Part shown: positions 9,504 to 20,352 of the stretch, in pieces
How the letters are laid out: every line of letters starts with the position of its first letter
Position numbering within the stretch: position 1 is the stretch's first letter
From: Lentzea aerocolonigenes
Lineage (GTDB): Bacteria; Actinomycetota; Actinomycetes; Mycobacteriales; Pseudonocardiaceae
Reading direction: 5' to 3'
Assembly (NCBI RefSeq): GCF_000974445.1
Contig: NZ_BBOJ01000016.1
Location: 186,001 to 250,000 of the forward strand
DNA: 64,000 nucleotides
Notes under the pieces: model-generated
Databases searched by the model: none
Told to the model about the DNA's origin: nothing
Seen by the model: the letters and a program-made list of their open reading frames with translations, nothing else
Position numbers and translations under genes: made by a program

Positions 9504-10670
9504 CTACGAGCCTCCAGCACCAACGCTGGGGGCTCGTTCGCGTTCCGGGACCATCACGGCGGTGAGCGCGAGGACACCGGCGATCAGCACCATCGACGCC
9601 AGCACCGCCGCGGACGTGCCGAACCGGAAGAACACCGCGCCCAGCAACGCCACCCCGGCCGTCGCGCCGAGCTGCTGCACCGCGTTCAGCAGCCCCGAAG
9701 CCCACCCGGTCTCCTCCGGCGCCGCGACGGACAGCGCGTTGCCGAAGAACGGCACGGTGAACACCCCGAGGCCGAACCCCGCGACCAGCAACGGCACCGC
9801 CGTGAACGACACCGCGATCCCCGCCAGACCGGCCAGCACCAGAACGAGGCCGAGGCGCATCACCCGGTTCCCGAACCTCGGCACGAGCACGGATCCCGCG
9901 ATCCACGAACCGAGCGCGAGTCCCGCAGACCACGGCAGCAGCGTCACAGCGGCACCGGTCGGCGTCTTGCCTTCGCGCAGCTGGAGGAACAGCACGAGCA
10001 CGAACACCAGGCCGTTCATCACCGCGAAGAAGAGCAGCGACCCGGCCAGCGACGCGGGAAACACCCTGCCGCGCAACAGTCCGCCCAACCGGGGCCTGCC
10101 CGGAGCGCGGTCTTCGCGGATCAACGGTGCCACCGCCAGCACGGCCAGTCCGAGCGGCACGTTGACCAGGAACACCGACCGCCAGCCCGCGGCGTCGGTC
10201 AGCAGACCGCCTGCCACCGGCCCGCACAACGCCGACAGCGCCATGACCGGCCCGATCGTCCCCAGCGCCCTGGCCACCTCGTCCTCGGCGAACATCGCGC
10301 GGATCAGGCCGAACGTCTGCGGGATGATCAGCGCGGCCGAGGCGCCCTGCACCACCCGCGCCGTCAGCAGCACCGCCACGTGCGGCGCCCACGCGCACAA
10401 CACCGAGCACAGCACGAAAACGAGCATCCCGATCACGAACACCCGGCGGCGCCCGAAGACGTCTCCGAGCCGCCCGCCCGCGATCAGGAGCAGCCCGAAC
10501 GGCAGCGTGTAGCCGTTGGTGAGCCACTGCAGCGCGGTGTCGCTCATCGGGTGGTCGGCGCGGGCGGCGGGCGCCGCGATCGGCATCACCGTGCTGTCGA
10601 ACAGGTTCATCGCCTCGGCGAGCAGCAAGGCGCAGAGGGCCGGCCAGCGCCGGCGGTAGAGCTGTGTCAT
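9504..10670 (-). CDS. MFS drug/metabolite exporter (DHA-type)
   Basis: This is a 388-residue major facilitator protein with about 12 predicted membrane helices. The loop-2 signature GGRLGDVFGRRRVFVIG is present, and motif C of antiporters is suggested by GPVMALSALCGPVAGGLL in helix 5. This pattern is typical of proton-coupled drug exporters. The ATG at 10670 (MTQLYRRRWPALC) is chosen; longer readings run into the divergent regulator. The gene is divergent from a tandem Lrp-type regulator with 70 bp between starts, so regulation by that protein, with an effector that is also the transport substrate, is likely. The substrate cannot be read from the sequence. Confidence 0.88.
   Translation of the reverse strand: MTQLYRRRWPALCALLLAEAMNLFDSTVMPIAAPAARADHPMSDTALQWLTNGYTLPFGLLLIAGGRLGDVFGRRRVFVIGMLVFVLCSVLCAWAPHVAVLLTARVVQGASAALIIPQTFGLIRAMFAEDEVARALGTIGPVMALSALCGPVAGGLLTDAAGWRSVFLVNVPLGLAVLAVAPLIREDRAPGRPRLGGLLRGRVFPASLAGSLLFFAVMNGLVFVLVLFLQLREGKTPTGAAVTLLPWSAGLALGSWIAGSVLVPRFGNRVMRLGLVLVLAGLAGIAVSFTAVPLLVAGFGLGVFTVPFFGNALSVAAPEETGWASGLLNAVQQLGATAGVALLGAVFFRFGTSAAVLASMVLIAGVLALTAVMVPERERAPSVGAGGS
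9506..9537. terminator. Bidirectional hairpin between carboxypeptidase and MFS gene
   Basis: Arms ACGAGCCTCCAGC and GCTGGGGGCTCGT pair almost completely around a short loop. The hairpin begins at the MFS stop codon (9504-9506), extends into that gene's 3' end and lies 20 bp after the carboxypeptidase stop. It can serve both convergent transcripts. Confidence 0.6.
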
Positions 10671-10740
10671 GTACGCGAAGCTAGGTATTCGCGACCAGAA
10701 CATCCGCGAACATCGCGATAGTTGACGGATACTGCCATCC
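10671..10740. promoter_or_regulatory. Divergent MFS/Lrp promoter region with TCGCGA-type dyads
   Basis: The 70-bp gap between the divergent starts holds near-palindromic ATTCGCGAC and CCGCGAACATCGCGATAG segments: the core CGCGA recurs three times and pairs as CGCGA/TCGCG. This is a plausible Lrp operator, but no motif is proven for this protein. Confidence 0.4.
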
Positions 10741-11667
10741 GTGACCCTCGACGATCTCGACCGAGCCGTGCTGCACGCGTTGCACATCGACGGCCGCGCC
10801 CAGTTCAACCACGTCGCGGCGGTGCTCGGCACGTCACCGCAGACCGTGGCCAGGCGCTACCGCAAGCTCAAGGAGAGCGGCGCGCTCCGGGTCGTCGGCA
10901 TGGTCGACGCGCGGAAGGTCGGCCAGGTCGAGTGGTTCCTGCGACTGGGCTGCACGCCGGACGCGGCACTGAAGGTGGCGCAGGTGTTGGCGCGGCGCCC
11001 GGACACGTCGTGGGTGCAGCTCACCTCCGGCGGCACCGAGATCTCCTGTGTCATCCGGGCCGCCAACGCGCCGGAAGCCCTGCTGCTGCAACAACTTCCG
11101 AAGACACCGAAGGTCGTGTCGGTGTCCGCGCACTGCCTGCTGCGGTCGTTCGTCGGCGGTCCGGTCGGCTGGGCGGGCCGCGCGAGTGTGCTGACCGCGA
11201 CCCAGATCGCCGAGCTCACGCCGTCCTTCGAACGCACGGAGGCCGAAGTGGACGAACGCCTGATGACCGCGCTGCGCCAGGACGGCCGCACGACGTTCGC
11301 CGACCTCGCCACGGCCACCGGGTGGTCCGAACCGACCGTGCGCCGCAGGGTCGCCCACCTGCGTGCCGCCGGAGTCCTCTACTTCGACGTCGACGTGGAC
11401 CCGGTCGCCCTCGGCTTCACGGCGATGGCGGTGCTGTGGATGTCCGTGCGGCCCCAGCGGCTCGTGGCCGTCGCGGAAGCTCTGGCGCGCCAGCAGGAAG
11501 TCGCGCTGGCGGCGATCACGACCGGTCCGGCGAACGTGCTCGCGAAGGTCGTGTGCCGCGACATCGACGCGCTCTACACCTACCTGACCGAACGGGTCGC
11601 GACGATCGAGGGCATCGAGCGGATGGAGACCGCGCCGGTCATCCGCACCGTGAAACGGGCCGGGTGA
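10741..11667 (+). CDS. Tandem two-domain Lrp/AsnC-family regulator
   Basis: This 308-residue transcription factor is made of two Lrp-like halves. The first helix-turn-helix is at residues 1-50 (LDRAVLHALHIDGRAQFNHV, TSPQTVARRYRKLKESGAL) and the second near 165-215 (RLMTALRQDGRTTFADLATA, SEPTVRRRVAHLRAAGVL). Each is followed by an AsnC-type ligand/oligomer domain. Single-domain Lrp proteins are about 150 residues, so this is a fused duplicate, a known actinobacterial subtype. It is divergent from the MFS exporter and probably controls it and itself. The start is the GTG at 10741. The effector is unknown. Confidence 0.88.
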   Translation: MTLDDLDRAVLHALHIDGRAQFNHVAAVLGTSPQTVARRYRKLKESGALRVVGMVDARKVGQVEWFLRLGCTPDAALKVAQVLARRPDTSWVQLTSGGTEISCVIRAANAPEALLLQQLPKTPKVVSVSAHCLLRSFVGGPVGWAGRASVLTATQIAELTPSFERTEAEVDERLMTALRQDGRTTFADLATATGWSEPTVRRRVAHLRAAGVLYFDVDVDPVALGFTAMAVLWMSVRPQRLVAVAEALARQQEVALAAITTGPANVLAKVVCRDIDALYTYLTERVATIEGIERMETAPVIRTVKRAG

Positions 11668-11676
11668 AACGCAAGA

Positions 11677-14600
11677 TCACCCGCGGCGGAAGTCGAACGT
11701 GTAGACGCCGTTCCCGCCGACCACCGCCAGTTCGGTGTCGCTGAGCCAGGCGCAGTCGGCTGCCTTGCCGTCGAGACGAAAGGAGGTGAGGCACTCCCAG
11801 CCGGAACTGTCGTAGATCCGCACGACCTGGTCTTCCGACACCAGAGCGACCAGTGAGCTGTCAGGCGTCCACGCAACTTCGACGTTGTGCGGGCTGAAGC
11901 CGCCGAAATCGGCTTCGCGGGTCCAGGTCTCGGTGTCCCACACCTGGATCCGGTCGCCGACGCCGAGGAGAAGTCTGCGGCCGTCCGGCGAGAACACCGC
12001 TCCCTCCGGAGAGCCGCCCACCGCAATCGTGGTGATGAGTTCGCCCGAGGCCGTGGAGAGCACGAAGAGTTCGGTGTTGAAGCCCACCGCGAGCAGATCT
12101 CCGGACGGTGCGACGCTCGCACCGAGAATCTCCGGCGGAAACGTCCTTCTCAGGAGCGGCAGGGAACGGCGGGGCCGCTCCGGTGCCGGGCGATCAGCCA
12201 GACGGATCGAGTCTCCGTCCACCACCACGTGTCTCGGTGGTCCCCACGTGTCGATGTTCCACAAGTACCAGTTGATGTAGTTGGTCGCGCAGATGTAGGG
12301 TCCGCCGGCGGTGATCGAGCTGAGGCCGAAGCCCTCCGGAGTCGTCAGCGTCTGTCCGGAGTGCCAGTTGTTCACGTCGCACAAGACGATCCCGCTGGGC
12401 ATGTCGACGAGCAGTTGCTTGCCACCTCGGATCGAGATGAGGTCGTCGGCCCGCGAGGCGAACTCCAGTTCCGTGTTGGGCCTTGTGCGGGCAAGATGCC
12501 AGATGATCGTGCTCTTCTGCGTCGAGAACGCGAACCAGCCGCCATCAGTGGAGGCCGCACAGGAGAACGCACCAGCCTGCTGCGTTCGCCCCGACGTGAG
12601 CGAGTGGTTCCACAGTCGTGCTGTTTTGTCGTCGCTCGTCGAGACGAGCGTGGAGCCGTCGGGGGAGAAGGCCAACGAGTTGATCTCTGAGCCGTGCGCG
12701 GCGATCTGCCGCGTCGGGCACCAGGTGGCGACGTCCCAGACGGTGATCATGCCGTGCTCGTCACCGGTGGCGAGCAGGTCGCCCCGAGGGGAGATCGCGG
12801 CAGTGGTCAGATCGACGTGATGGCGCAGCATCCGTACAGGACTGTCAGGCTGGGTCAGGTCGTGCAAGGCGAGGCTTTCGCTGCCGACGAGGATCACCCA
12901 GCGGTGACCTGGATCCACCACCACGCTTCTCTGGCGCCACGAGGTGGTTTTGGCAACCTGAAAGGACTTTCCGTTGTCCACGTTCCACAAGTGGATGGCG
13001 TCCTCGTCGACGCTCAGCAAGGTGGTGCCTGCCAGCGCGACGCAGCGATCGATCTCCTTGGGCACCTTGAACCGCCGCAGCCTCGCCTTGGTGGGCACGT
13101 CCCACACCGTCAGCTGCTTCCGGTCGTTCGCAGTGGCCAGCGTGCGGTTGTCCGCCATGAAGGCGAACTGCACCGACAGGCCTCCGCTGTCGAGGGTCGC
13201 GTGCAACGCCCACGTCTCGGTGTCGAAAACGTGCACCTCCGCGGCGGAGCCCTCGACTGCGAGCCACTTCCCGTTCGATGAGAGAGTGCCGTGGACGAAC
13301 AGGCGCTGTTTGCTGGCGATCACCTGCAGCAGGCGACCGTTGTTCGGGTCCCACACGCGAATCGTGTTGTCGTTTCCGATGGTGGCGAGCCAATCTCCGT
13401 TCGGAGAGAACAGAGCGTCGTACACCTCGCTGCGGTGATCGAGCACCCTGCTCAACGCCAGGTCGGGCAGGTCCGGAAGAGGTGAGCTCGGCACGAGGCG
13501 AGGTACCTGCTCCGTTGCCGTCAAAGCGGCATCGCGCAGCTTGCTGAGCGCCGGGTACTGGACGAGACGATGAGCGAGGGCGTTGACCACGGCGTGCTCG
13601 GGGTCGGTCGGCGTGAGGGTGTGGCCGAGCTGGTCGAGGAACCGGGTCAGTTCACGGCTGTGCGGGCTGTCGACGAGCGCCACGTCCTCGGCGACCGCGA
13701 CGGGGCCGAACCTGCGCAGCTTGCCGATGATCCACTCCGGCGCCTCGGCCAGTGCGGCCAGTTCCTCGGTGCGCCGGGCACCGGTGAGGTGGTAGGCGAG
13801 CGTGCGCCACAGGTGTTCCTGCTCGTAAGGAAGCTGCCACCACTCGGCAGAGCCCGCGGCGGCCGCGTCGAGGAACGCGTTGTGCAGCGCGGTGAGGCGG
13901 TCGTCCCCGCACTCGTGCCGCAGGTAGGAACGGATGACGTCGTGCAGGCGAATCCGGAGTCGCCCGGTCGCCAGCGAGAGGTCGACGACCTCCTCGCACA
14001 ACCGGTCGGTCTCCTCGGACGACAGCCCCGCCGTGCGCTGCCAGAGCAACGCGATCAGGTCCTGCGGGATGTCGGTGTCCTCGGGGAAGATCGCGAGCTC
14101 GACCACTCGGTCCCGCCGGTCGCCGAGCAGGCTCAGTGACGACTCCAGCGTCGCGGCGACGGTCCGGTCCCGGCGGTCCTTGTCGGTGACGTCGAGTGCG
14201 GACGGGCCGAGTTTTTGCAGTCGTTGCAACAGCTTTCGCGCGGTTTCGACGACATCGGCGCCCTCGCGGTCCGCACGTCGCAGAGCGGCGTTCGTCAGGC
14301 TGAGGGCGAGCGGCCACCGCCCGGTGATGTCGAGCAGGGCGTCCCCGAGCGAGTCGGGCAGTCCGGTGATGCCGCTGTTGACCAGCGCACTCGCCTGGTC
14401 CGGCAGCATCTGGTTGACCTCGACGGCCTGCGCGTCGCCGGGCAGGACGTCGGAGAACCTCGTCGTCACCAGGAGCGTGCAGCCACGTCCCGCGTCGAGG
14501 AACGGGCGGAGCTGCTCCGCGGTCCAGACGTCGTCGACGACCAGCAGTGACTTGCCGCGCTCCTTCAGCAGGGCACCGAGGTGCATCCCCGCCTGCTCGG

Positions 14601-15087
14601 GCCGCGTGAGACCGGGGCTCTGGCCGTCGATGCGCTTGATGACGTCGTTGATCGTGTCGGCGAGAGCGGCACCGCGCATCTCCTGGCCGACGGTGACCCA
14701 CCAGATGTTCTTGTCGAACATCGCCTTGACCTCGGGGTTCTGGCAGACCTCGTTGGCGAGTGTCGTCTTGCCGAACCCGCCGGCTCCCCAGAGCCCCGTC
14801 GTGATGGCGACCTTGCGCGACCTGGGGCTCAGCAGCAGCCGGACGATCTTCCCGGACAGTTCGGGACGCGCCACGACACCACTGGCCGACTGCACTGCGG
14901 GTGCGCCGAGAGGCTTGATCCGGCCTGACGAGGCCTGCCAGACGGCGAGCGCGATCCAGATGCCGGACAGCACCGCCAGCAGCGCGAAGATCGTCCAGCT
15001 CCACCCCGACGTCAGCACGTTGACGACGATCGCCACCGCGATGCTGATCACGGTGACTGCGGCCGCTGCCGATGTCTGCTTCGTCAA
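11677..15087 (-). CDS. Membrane-anchored NB-ARC / WD40 STAND protein
   Basis: This 1,136-residue protein has an unusual membrane-anchored plan. Two hydrophobic segments lie at residues 9-26 and 31-49. A NB-ARC NTPase follows, with P-loop GAGGFGKTTL (101-110), Walker B LLVVDDVW (181-188), a sensor-like LLVTTRFSD and a GLPL-like GRWPLALSL. After a helical linker come about a dozen WD40 blades from residue 550 onward (for example SPDGSTLVSTSDDKTARLW). Proteins of this type act as signal-activated scaffolds, some in defence or development; no effector enzyme domain is visible here. It starts at TTG 15087 with GGAG about 5 nt upstream. It is transcribed alone and is convergent with the Lrp gene. 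The cellular role is unknown. Confidence 0.88.
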   Translation of the reverse strand: MTKQTSAAAAVTVISIAVAIVVNVLTSGWSWTIFALLAVLSGIWIALAVWQASSGRIKPLGAPAVQSASGVVARPELSGKIVRLLLSPRSRKVAITTGLWGAGGFGKTTLANEVCQNPEVKAMFDKNIWWVTVGQEMRGAALADTINDVIKRIDGQSPGLTRPEQAGMHLGALLKERGKSLLVVDDVWTAEQLRPFLDAGRGCTLLVTTRFSDVLPGDAQAVEVNQMLPDQASALVNSGITGLPDSLGDALLDITGRWPLALSLTNAALRRADREGADVVETARKLLQRLQKLGPSALDVTDKDRRDRTVAATLESSLSLLGDRRDRVVELAIFPEDTDIPQDLIALLWQRTAGLSSEETDRLCEEVVDLSLATGRLRIRLHDVIRSYLRHECGDDRLTALHNAFLDAAAAGSAEWWQLPYEQEHLWRTLAYHLTGARRTEELAALAEAPEWIIGKLRRFGPVAVAEDVALVDSPHSRELTRFLDQLGHTLTPTDPEHAVVNALAHRLVQYPALSKLRDAALTATEQVPRLVPSSPLPDLPDLALSRVLDHRSEVYDALFSPNGDWLATIGNDNTIRVWDPNNGRLLQVIASKQRLFVHGTLSSNGKWLAVEGSAAEVHVFDTETWALHATLDSGGLSVQFAFMADNRTLATANDRKQLTVWDVPTKARLRRFKVPKEIDRCVALAGTTLLSVDEDAIHLWNVDNGKSFQVAKTTSWRQRSVVVDPGHRWVILVGSESLALHDLTQPDSPVRMLRHHVDLTTAAISPRGDLLATGDEHGMITVWDVATWCPTRQIAAHGSEINSLAFSPDGSTLVSTSDDKTARLWNHSLTSGRTQQAGAFSCAASTDGGWFAFSTQKSTIIWHLARTRPNTELEFASRADDLISIRGGKQLLVDMPSGIVLCDVNNWHSGQTLTTPEGFGLSSITAGGPYICATNYINWYLWNIDTWGPPRHVVVDGDSIRLADRPAPERPRRSLPLLRRTFPPEILGASVAPSGDLLAVGFNTELFVLSTASGELITTIAVGGSPEGAVFSPDGRRLLLGVGDRIQVWDTETWTREADFGGFSPHNVEVAWTPDSSLVALVSEDQVVRIYDSSGWECLTSFRLDGKAADCAWLSDTELAVVGGNGVYTFDFRRG

Positions 15088-15144
15088 CGTGGCTCCACAA
15101 GGGGGTCCGGTCGTGTACGTCCGAAAGACTTACCACGCGCAAAG

Positions 15145-15181
15145 CGAAGCGCCGCGCTCCTTGGCGGAACGCGGCGCTTCG
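15145..15181 (-). terminator. Terminator of the sdh operon
   Basis: Sixteen-base arms CGAAGCGCCGCGCTCC and the complementary GGAACGCGGCGCTTCG pair with one G-U wobble around a 4-nt loop. The hairpin begins 12 bp beyond the sdhB stop on the minus strand and separates sdh from the NB-ARC gene. Confidence 0.75.
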
Positions 15182-15192
15182 AAACGAAGAAC

Positions 15193-15974
15193 TCAGACGC
15201 GCTTGAACAGCAGCGCGCGCTTCACTTCCTGGATCGCCTTGGTGACCTGGATGCCACGCGGGCAGGCGTCGGTGCAGTTGAACGTCGTCCGGCACCGCCA
15301 CACGCCGTCGATGTCGTTGAGGATGTCGAGCCGCTCCTCAGCGCCCTCGTCACGCGAGTCGAAGATGAACCGGTGCGCGTTCACGATCGCCGCCGGGCCG
15401 AAGTACGAGCCCTCGGTCCAGTAGACCGGGCACGACGTGGTGCAGCAGGCGCACAGGATGCACTTCGTGGTGTCGTCGAACCGCTCGCGGTCGGCGACCG
15501 ACTGGATGCGCTCGCGCGTCGGCTCGTTGCCGTAGGTCACGAGGTACGGCTTGACCGCGCGGAACGCCTCGAAGAAGGGCTCCATGTCGACGAGCAGGTC
15601 CTTGTTCACCGGCAGGCCCTTGATGGGCTCGATGGTGATCGTGGTCTGCTTGTCGCCCGTCTGCAGCAGGTCCTTCAGCAAGACCTTGCACGCCAGGCGG
15701 TTCACGCCGTTGATGCGCATGGCGTCGGAACCGCAGATGCCGTGCGCGCAGGAGCGGCGGAACGTCAGCGTGCCGTCCACGTACCACTTGATGTAGTGGA
15801 GGAGGTTCAGCACGCGGTCCGACGGGAGGGCGGGGATGTCGAACGAGTCCCAGCGCGGCTCGTCGTCGAACTCCGGGTTGAACCGGCGGATCTTGACGGT
15901 GACCGTGACAGCGCCGTCCGGAACCGGCGGCTGGGAGCCGCGCGAGCCAGCAGTGGTTTCAGCGGTGGCGGTCA

Positions 15975-15975
<1 letters not shown>
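15193..15975 (-). CDS. sdhB: Succinate dehydrogenase iron-sulfur subunit
   Basis: This 260-residue electron-transfer subunit of complex II passes electrons from the flavin to the quinone site. All three cluster-binding motifs are present: CAHGICGSDA plus a distal Cys for the [2Fe-2S] centre, CILCACCTTSCP for the [4Fe-4S] centre, and CRTTFNCTDACP for the remaining [3Fe-4S] and shared ligands. The start codon at 15975 overlaps the sdhA stop as ATGA, which implies translational coupling. It is the last gene of sdhCDAB and is followed by a strong hairpin. The identification is secure. Confidence 0.97.
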
Positions 15976-17729
<1,754 letters not shown>

Positions 17730-17751
17730 TGTGGTGGGCTCCCCGCGCGGG

Positions 17752-18162
17752 TCAGTTCGACGAGATGTTCGGGTCGAAGGTGAAGATCACGAACGTGCCG
17801 AGCGAGACGATCAGCACCATCGAGACGTAGAGCAGCATCTTCAACCAGAACCGGGTGGAGTCCTTGCGCGCGTAGTCGTTGATGACCGTCCGCACGCCGT
17901 TGCCGCCGTGGATCTGCGCGAGCCAGAGCATCGCGAGGTCCCAGAACTGCCAGAAGGGCGACGCCCAGCGGCCGGCGACGAAGCCGAAGTTGATCTTGTG
18001 AACACCGCCGTCGAGGATGTTCATGATGAACAGGTGGCCCAGGACCAGGACCACGAGCAGGAGGCCGGAGAGGCGCATGAACAGCCAGCTGTAGAGCTCG
18101 CCGTTGCTGCGGCGGGCCGCGGGGCGGCGCGGCTGGCGGGGCTTGTCGAGTGCGAGAGACAT
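17752..18162 (-). CDS. sdhD: Succinate dehydrogenase membrane subunit SdhD
   Basis: This 136-residue membrane-anchor subunit has three predicted helices: LFMRLSGLLLVVLVLGHLFI, WDLAMLWLAQIHGGNGVRTV and MLLYVSMVLIVSLGTFVIFT. Histidines in the first and second helices (GHLF, IHGG) are candidates for haem or quinone contacts. The ATG at 18162 lies 2 bp after the sdhC stop. The N-terminal 20 residues are basic and proline-rich. The position between sdhC and sdhA and the topology identify the subunit; primary sequence in this family is weakly conserved. Confidence 0.92.
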   Translation of the reverse strand: MSLALDKPRQPRRPAARRSNGELYSWLFMRLSGLLLVVLVLGHLFIMNILDGGVHKINFGFVAGRWASPFWQFWDLAMLWLAQIHGGNGVRTVINDYARKDSTRFWLKMLLYVSMVLIVSLGTFVIFTFDPNISSN

Positions 18163-18164
18163 GG

Positions 18165-18587
18165 TCAGTGACCCCCAACCAGGTCGGAGATCGTGCGCTC
18201 CATCATGAAGTAGAAGCCGGGGATCATCACGACGACCCAGACGGCCAGCACGGTCCAGAGCATGACCCGCTGGTACTTGGCGCCCTTCTCCCAGAAGTCG
18301 ACCAGCATGACCCGGATGCCGTTCAGCGCGTGGTAGAGCACCGCGCCGACGAGGCCGACCTCGAAGAGGTTCACGACCGGGTTCTTGTAGGTCTCGATCA
18401 CCGCGTCGTACGCGTTCGGTGACACCCGCACGAGTGCGGTGTCGAGCACGTGGGTGAAGAGGAAGAAGAACGTGAGGACACCGGTGATCCGGTGGGCGAC
18501 CCAGGACCACATGCCCAGATCACCGCGGTAGAGCGTCCCACCCCCTCGGGTGGTGCCCGACCGCTCGGGTGCGCCTGCGCTGGTCAT
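18165..18587 (-). CDS. sdhC: Succinate dehydrogenase cytochrome b subunit SdhC
   Basis: This 140-residue cytochrome b-type anchor is the first gene of the sdhCDAB operon. The family signature SWVAHRITGVL is present with H32, followed by H46 (FTHVL) and H86 (YHALNGIRV); H86 is the likely axial haem ligand. Three membrane helices are predicted. The start is the ATG at 18587. A non-coding region of 601 bp upstream, to the transporter lipoprotein gene, should contain the operon promoter, but no clear -10/-35 pair was picked out. Confidence 0.94.
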   Translation of the reverse strand: MTSAGAPERSGTTRGGGTLYRGDLGMWSWVAHRITGVLTFFFLFTHVLDTALVRVSPNAYDAVIETYKNPVVNLFEVGLVGAVLYHALNGIRVMLVDFWEKGAKYQRVMLWTVLAVWVVVMIPGFYFMMERTISDLVGGH

Positions 18588-19188
18588 GCGCCGCGGCCTC
18601 CAACGTCAGTGGTGGTGGTCGGTGAACAGTTCTGCCCGACCATGACCGGAAAATCCTAGTCCCGCACGTTGGAACCAACCCAGCAGGCGCACCCGCTCTG
18701 TGATCGATGAGACACGCTGTCGATCGGCCAAGCGGTCTTTATCGATCCCGAAATGCGGTCCACGCCACATCCGAAGTGCACGCGGGGAGCTTTCGTTCGC
18801 ATGGAGCGCACGAAGGGGCCCCGCGTGCCGTCCGCGAAATGGAGGACGGCGGCCCAGGACCTCCGCCTTGGTCCGGGCCGCCGTCGTGGCAAGGGCACTT
18901 GCCGACCTGTACACGGCGGAGAGGGCGCGATCGGTTCAACGTCGGGTCGTCGGCGCGCGGAACTGGGCCGTTTGGACGACGATCAGTGACGGGGAAGCGG
19001 CCGAAGGGGACGTTTCGCCACGCGCCGAACACGAGTGATCACCAAAGGTGCGGCCAAAGCGTCGAATGCGTAACCGATAGGGGTCTTTGTAGGTGCTCGC
19101 CGCAACGTGTCTGGTTACTAAGAGGTACGGTGCGCCGTCTAGAACCCAACAACGTCGTTGGGGAGGAACCTCAGGGAGGAGACGAGCC
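18588..19188. other. 601-bp divergent intergenic region (sdhC / BMP lipoprotein)
   Basis: There is no convincing gene here; short open frames are GC artefacts and coincide with the palindromic repeat at 18779-18827. The right end holds CCCAAC/GTTGGG arms (19145-19162) a few bases before the ribosome site AGGGAGGAG (19173-19181) of the lipoprotein gene, which could be an operator or a leader hairpin. Promoters for both operons must lie here. Confidence 0.5.
18779..18827 (+). repeat. 49-bp palindromic repeat, copy A
   Basis: This imperfect inverted repeat begins CACGCGGGGAGCTTTCGT and ends GGGGCCCCGCGTG, so outer arms CACGCGGGG / CCCCGCGTG pair perfectly and the inner parts pair partly. A second copy, in inverted orientation and of identical length, is at 48951-48999; by eye about 40 of 49 positions agree. 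It lies in a divergent intergenic region, so it is not simply a terminator. Confidence 0.7.
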
Positions 19189-20334
19189 GTGCGTCGTCGT
19201 ATGCGTGGCGTCGCGGTCGCCGCGATCGCGCTCACCAGCGTGATGACTATGGCCGCCTGTGCGAAGGACTCGGGTGGCGGTAGCAACACCTCGAACAACG
19301 GCAGTGGTGCCGCTTGCGAGTACGCCACGCCTCCCACTGCGCCCGCCACCTCGAACACCAGCGCGGCCGCCGGTGACAAGGTGGACGGCAGTGCGCTGAA
19401 GGTCGGTCTGGCCTACGACATCGGTGGTCGTGGCGACGCGTCGTTCAACGACTCCGCCGCCGCCGGTCTGGACAAGGCCATCACGGACATGGGCATCAAG
19501 AAGGAGAACACGCGCGAGCTCTCCGCTGCCCCGAACGAGGACGAGGCGGCGAAGCAGACCCGTCTGCGCCAGCTCGCGTCCGAGGGCTTCAACCCGATCA
19601 TCGGTGTCGGCTTCGCCTACGCCGAGTCGATGAAGCTCGTCGCCGCGGAGTTCCCGAACGTCAAGTTCGGCCTGGTCGACTCGGCCGTGGACGGTGCCAC
19701 CAACGTCACGCCGCTGCTGTTCGCCGAGCAGGAGGGCTCCTTCCTCGCCGGTGTCATCGCCGCGTACCAGAGCAAGAAGTGCCACGTGGGCTTCGTCGGC
19801 GGCGTCGAGATCCCGCTGATCCAGAAGTTCGAGGCCGGCTACTTCCAGGGTGCCAAGGCCGCCGCGCCGAAGATCGAGATCGAGAAGAAGTACATCACCC
19901 CGGCCGGTGACTTCACCGGCTTCCAGGACGCCCCGAAGGGTCAGGAAGCCGCGAAGGGCCAGATCGACAAGGGCGCCGACGTGATCTACCAGGCCGCGGG
20001 CGCCTCCGGCAAGGGCATCTTCTCTGCCGCCAAGCAGGCCGGCGTGCTGGCGATCGGTGTCGACTCCGACCAGTACAACCAGGCGACCGTCGCCGACACC
20101 AAGGACGTCATCGTGTCGTCCATGCTCAAGCGCGTCGACGTCGCGGTCTACGACTACATCAGGGCCGTCGCCAAGAACGACCTCGCGTCGCTGCCGAAGG
20201 TCTTCGACCTGAAGGTGAACGGTGTCGGTTACGCCACGTCCGGTGGCAAGATCGACGCCAAGCTGCAGGGCATCCTCGAGGGCTACAAGGCCCAGATCAT
20301 CGAGGGCAAGATCACGGTCAAGGACAAGCCGTAG
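19189..20334 (+). CDS. BMP-family nucleoside-binding lipoprotein (PnrA/BmpA-like)
   Basis: This 381-residue substrate-binding lipoprotein of a nucleoside-type ABC importer carries a lipobox ending VMTMAAC with the modified Cys at residue 24. A Gly/Ser/Asn-rich linker and the BMP fold follow, including GLAYDIGGRGDASFNDSA, where the DxGGxxDxSFN motif is the family hallmark. The GTG at 19189 is chosen over upstream starts because AGGGAGGAG sits 7 nt before it and the signal peptide then starts at once. A strong hairpin separates it from the ATPase gene. The adjoining cdd and deoA argue for nucleosides as ligands, which is inference. Confidence 0.93.
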   Translation: MRRRMRGVAVAAIALTSVMTMAACAKDSGGGSNTSNNGSGAACEYATPPTAPATSNTSAAAGDKVDGSALKVGLAYDIGGRGDASFNDSAAAGLDKAITDMGIKKENTRELSAAPNEDEAAKQTRLRQLASEGFNPIIGVGFAYAESMKLVAAEFPNVKFGLVDSAVDGATNVTPLLFAEQEGSFLAGVIAAYQSKKCHVGFVGGVEIPLIQKFEAGYFQGAKAAAPKIEIEKKYITPAGDFTGFQDAPKGQEAAKGQIDKGADVIYQAAGASGKGIFSAAKQAGVLAIGVDSDQYNQATVADTKDVIVSSMLKRVDVAVYDYIRAVAKNDLASLPKVFDLKVNGVGYATSGGKIDAKLQGILEGYKAQIIEGKITVKDKP

Positions 20335-20352
20335 TCCGCTGACCAAAGCACA

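Noticed and set aside
18700-19040. Small open frames on both strands in the sdhC/lipoprotein gap
   Set aside because: They overlap the palindromic repeat, have no consistent ribosome sites, and the products lack any recognisable pattern.
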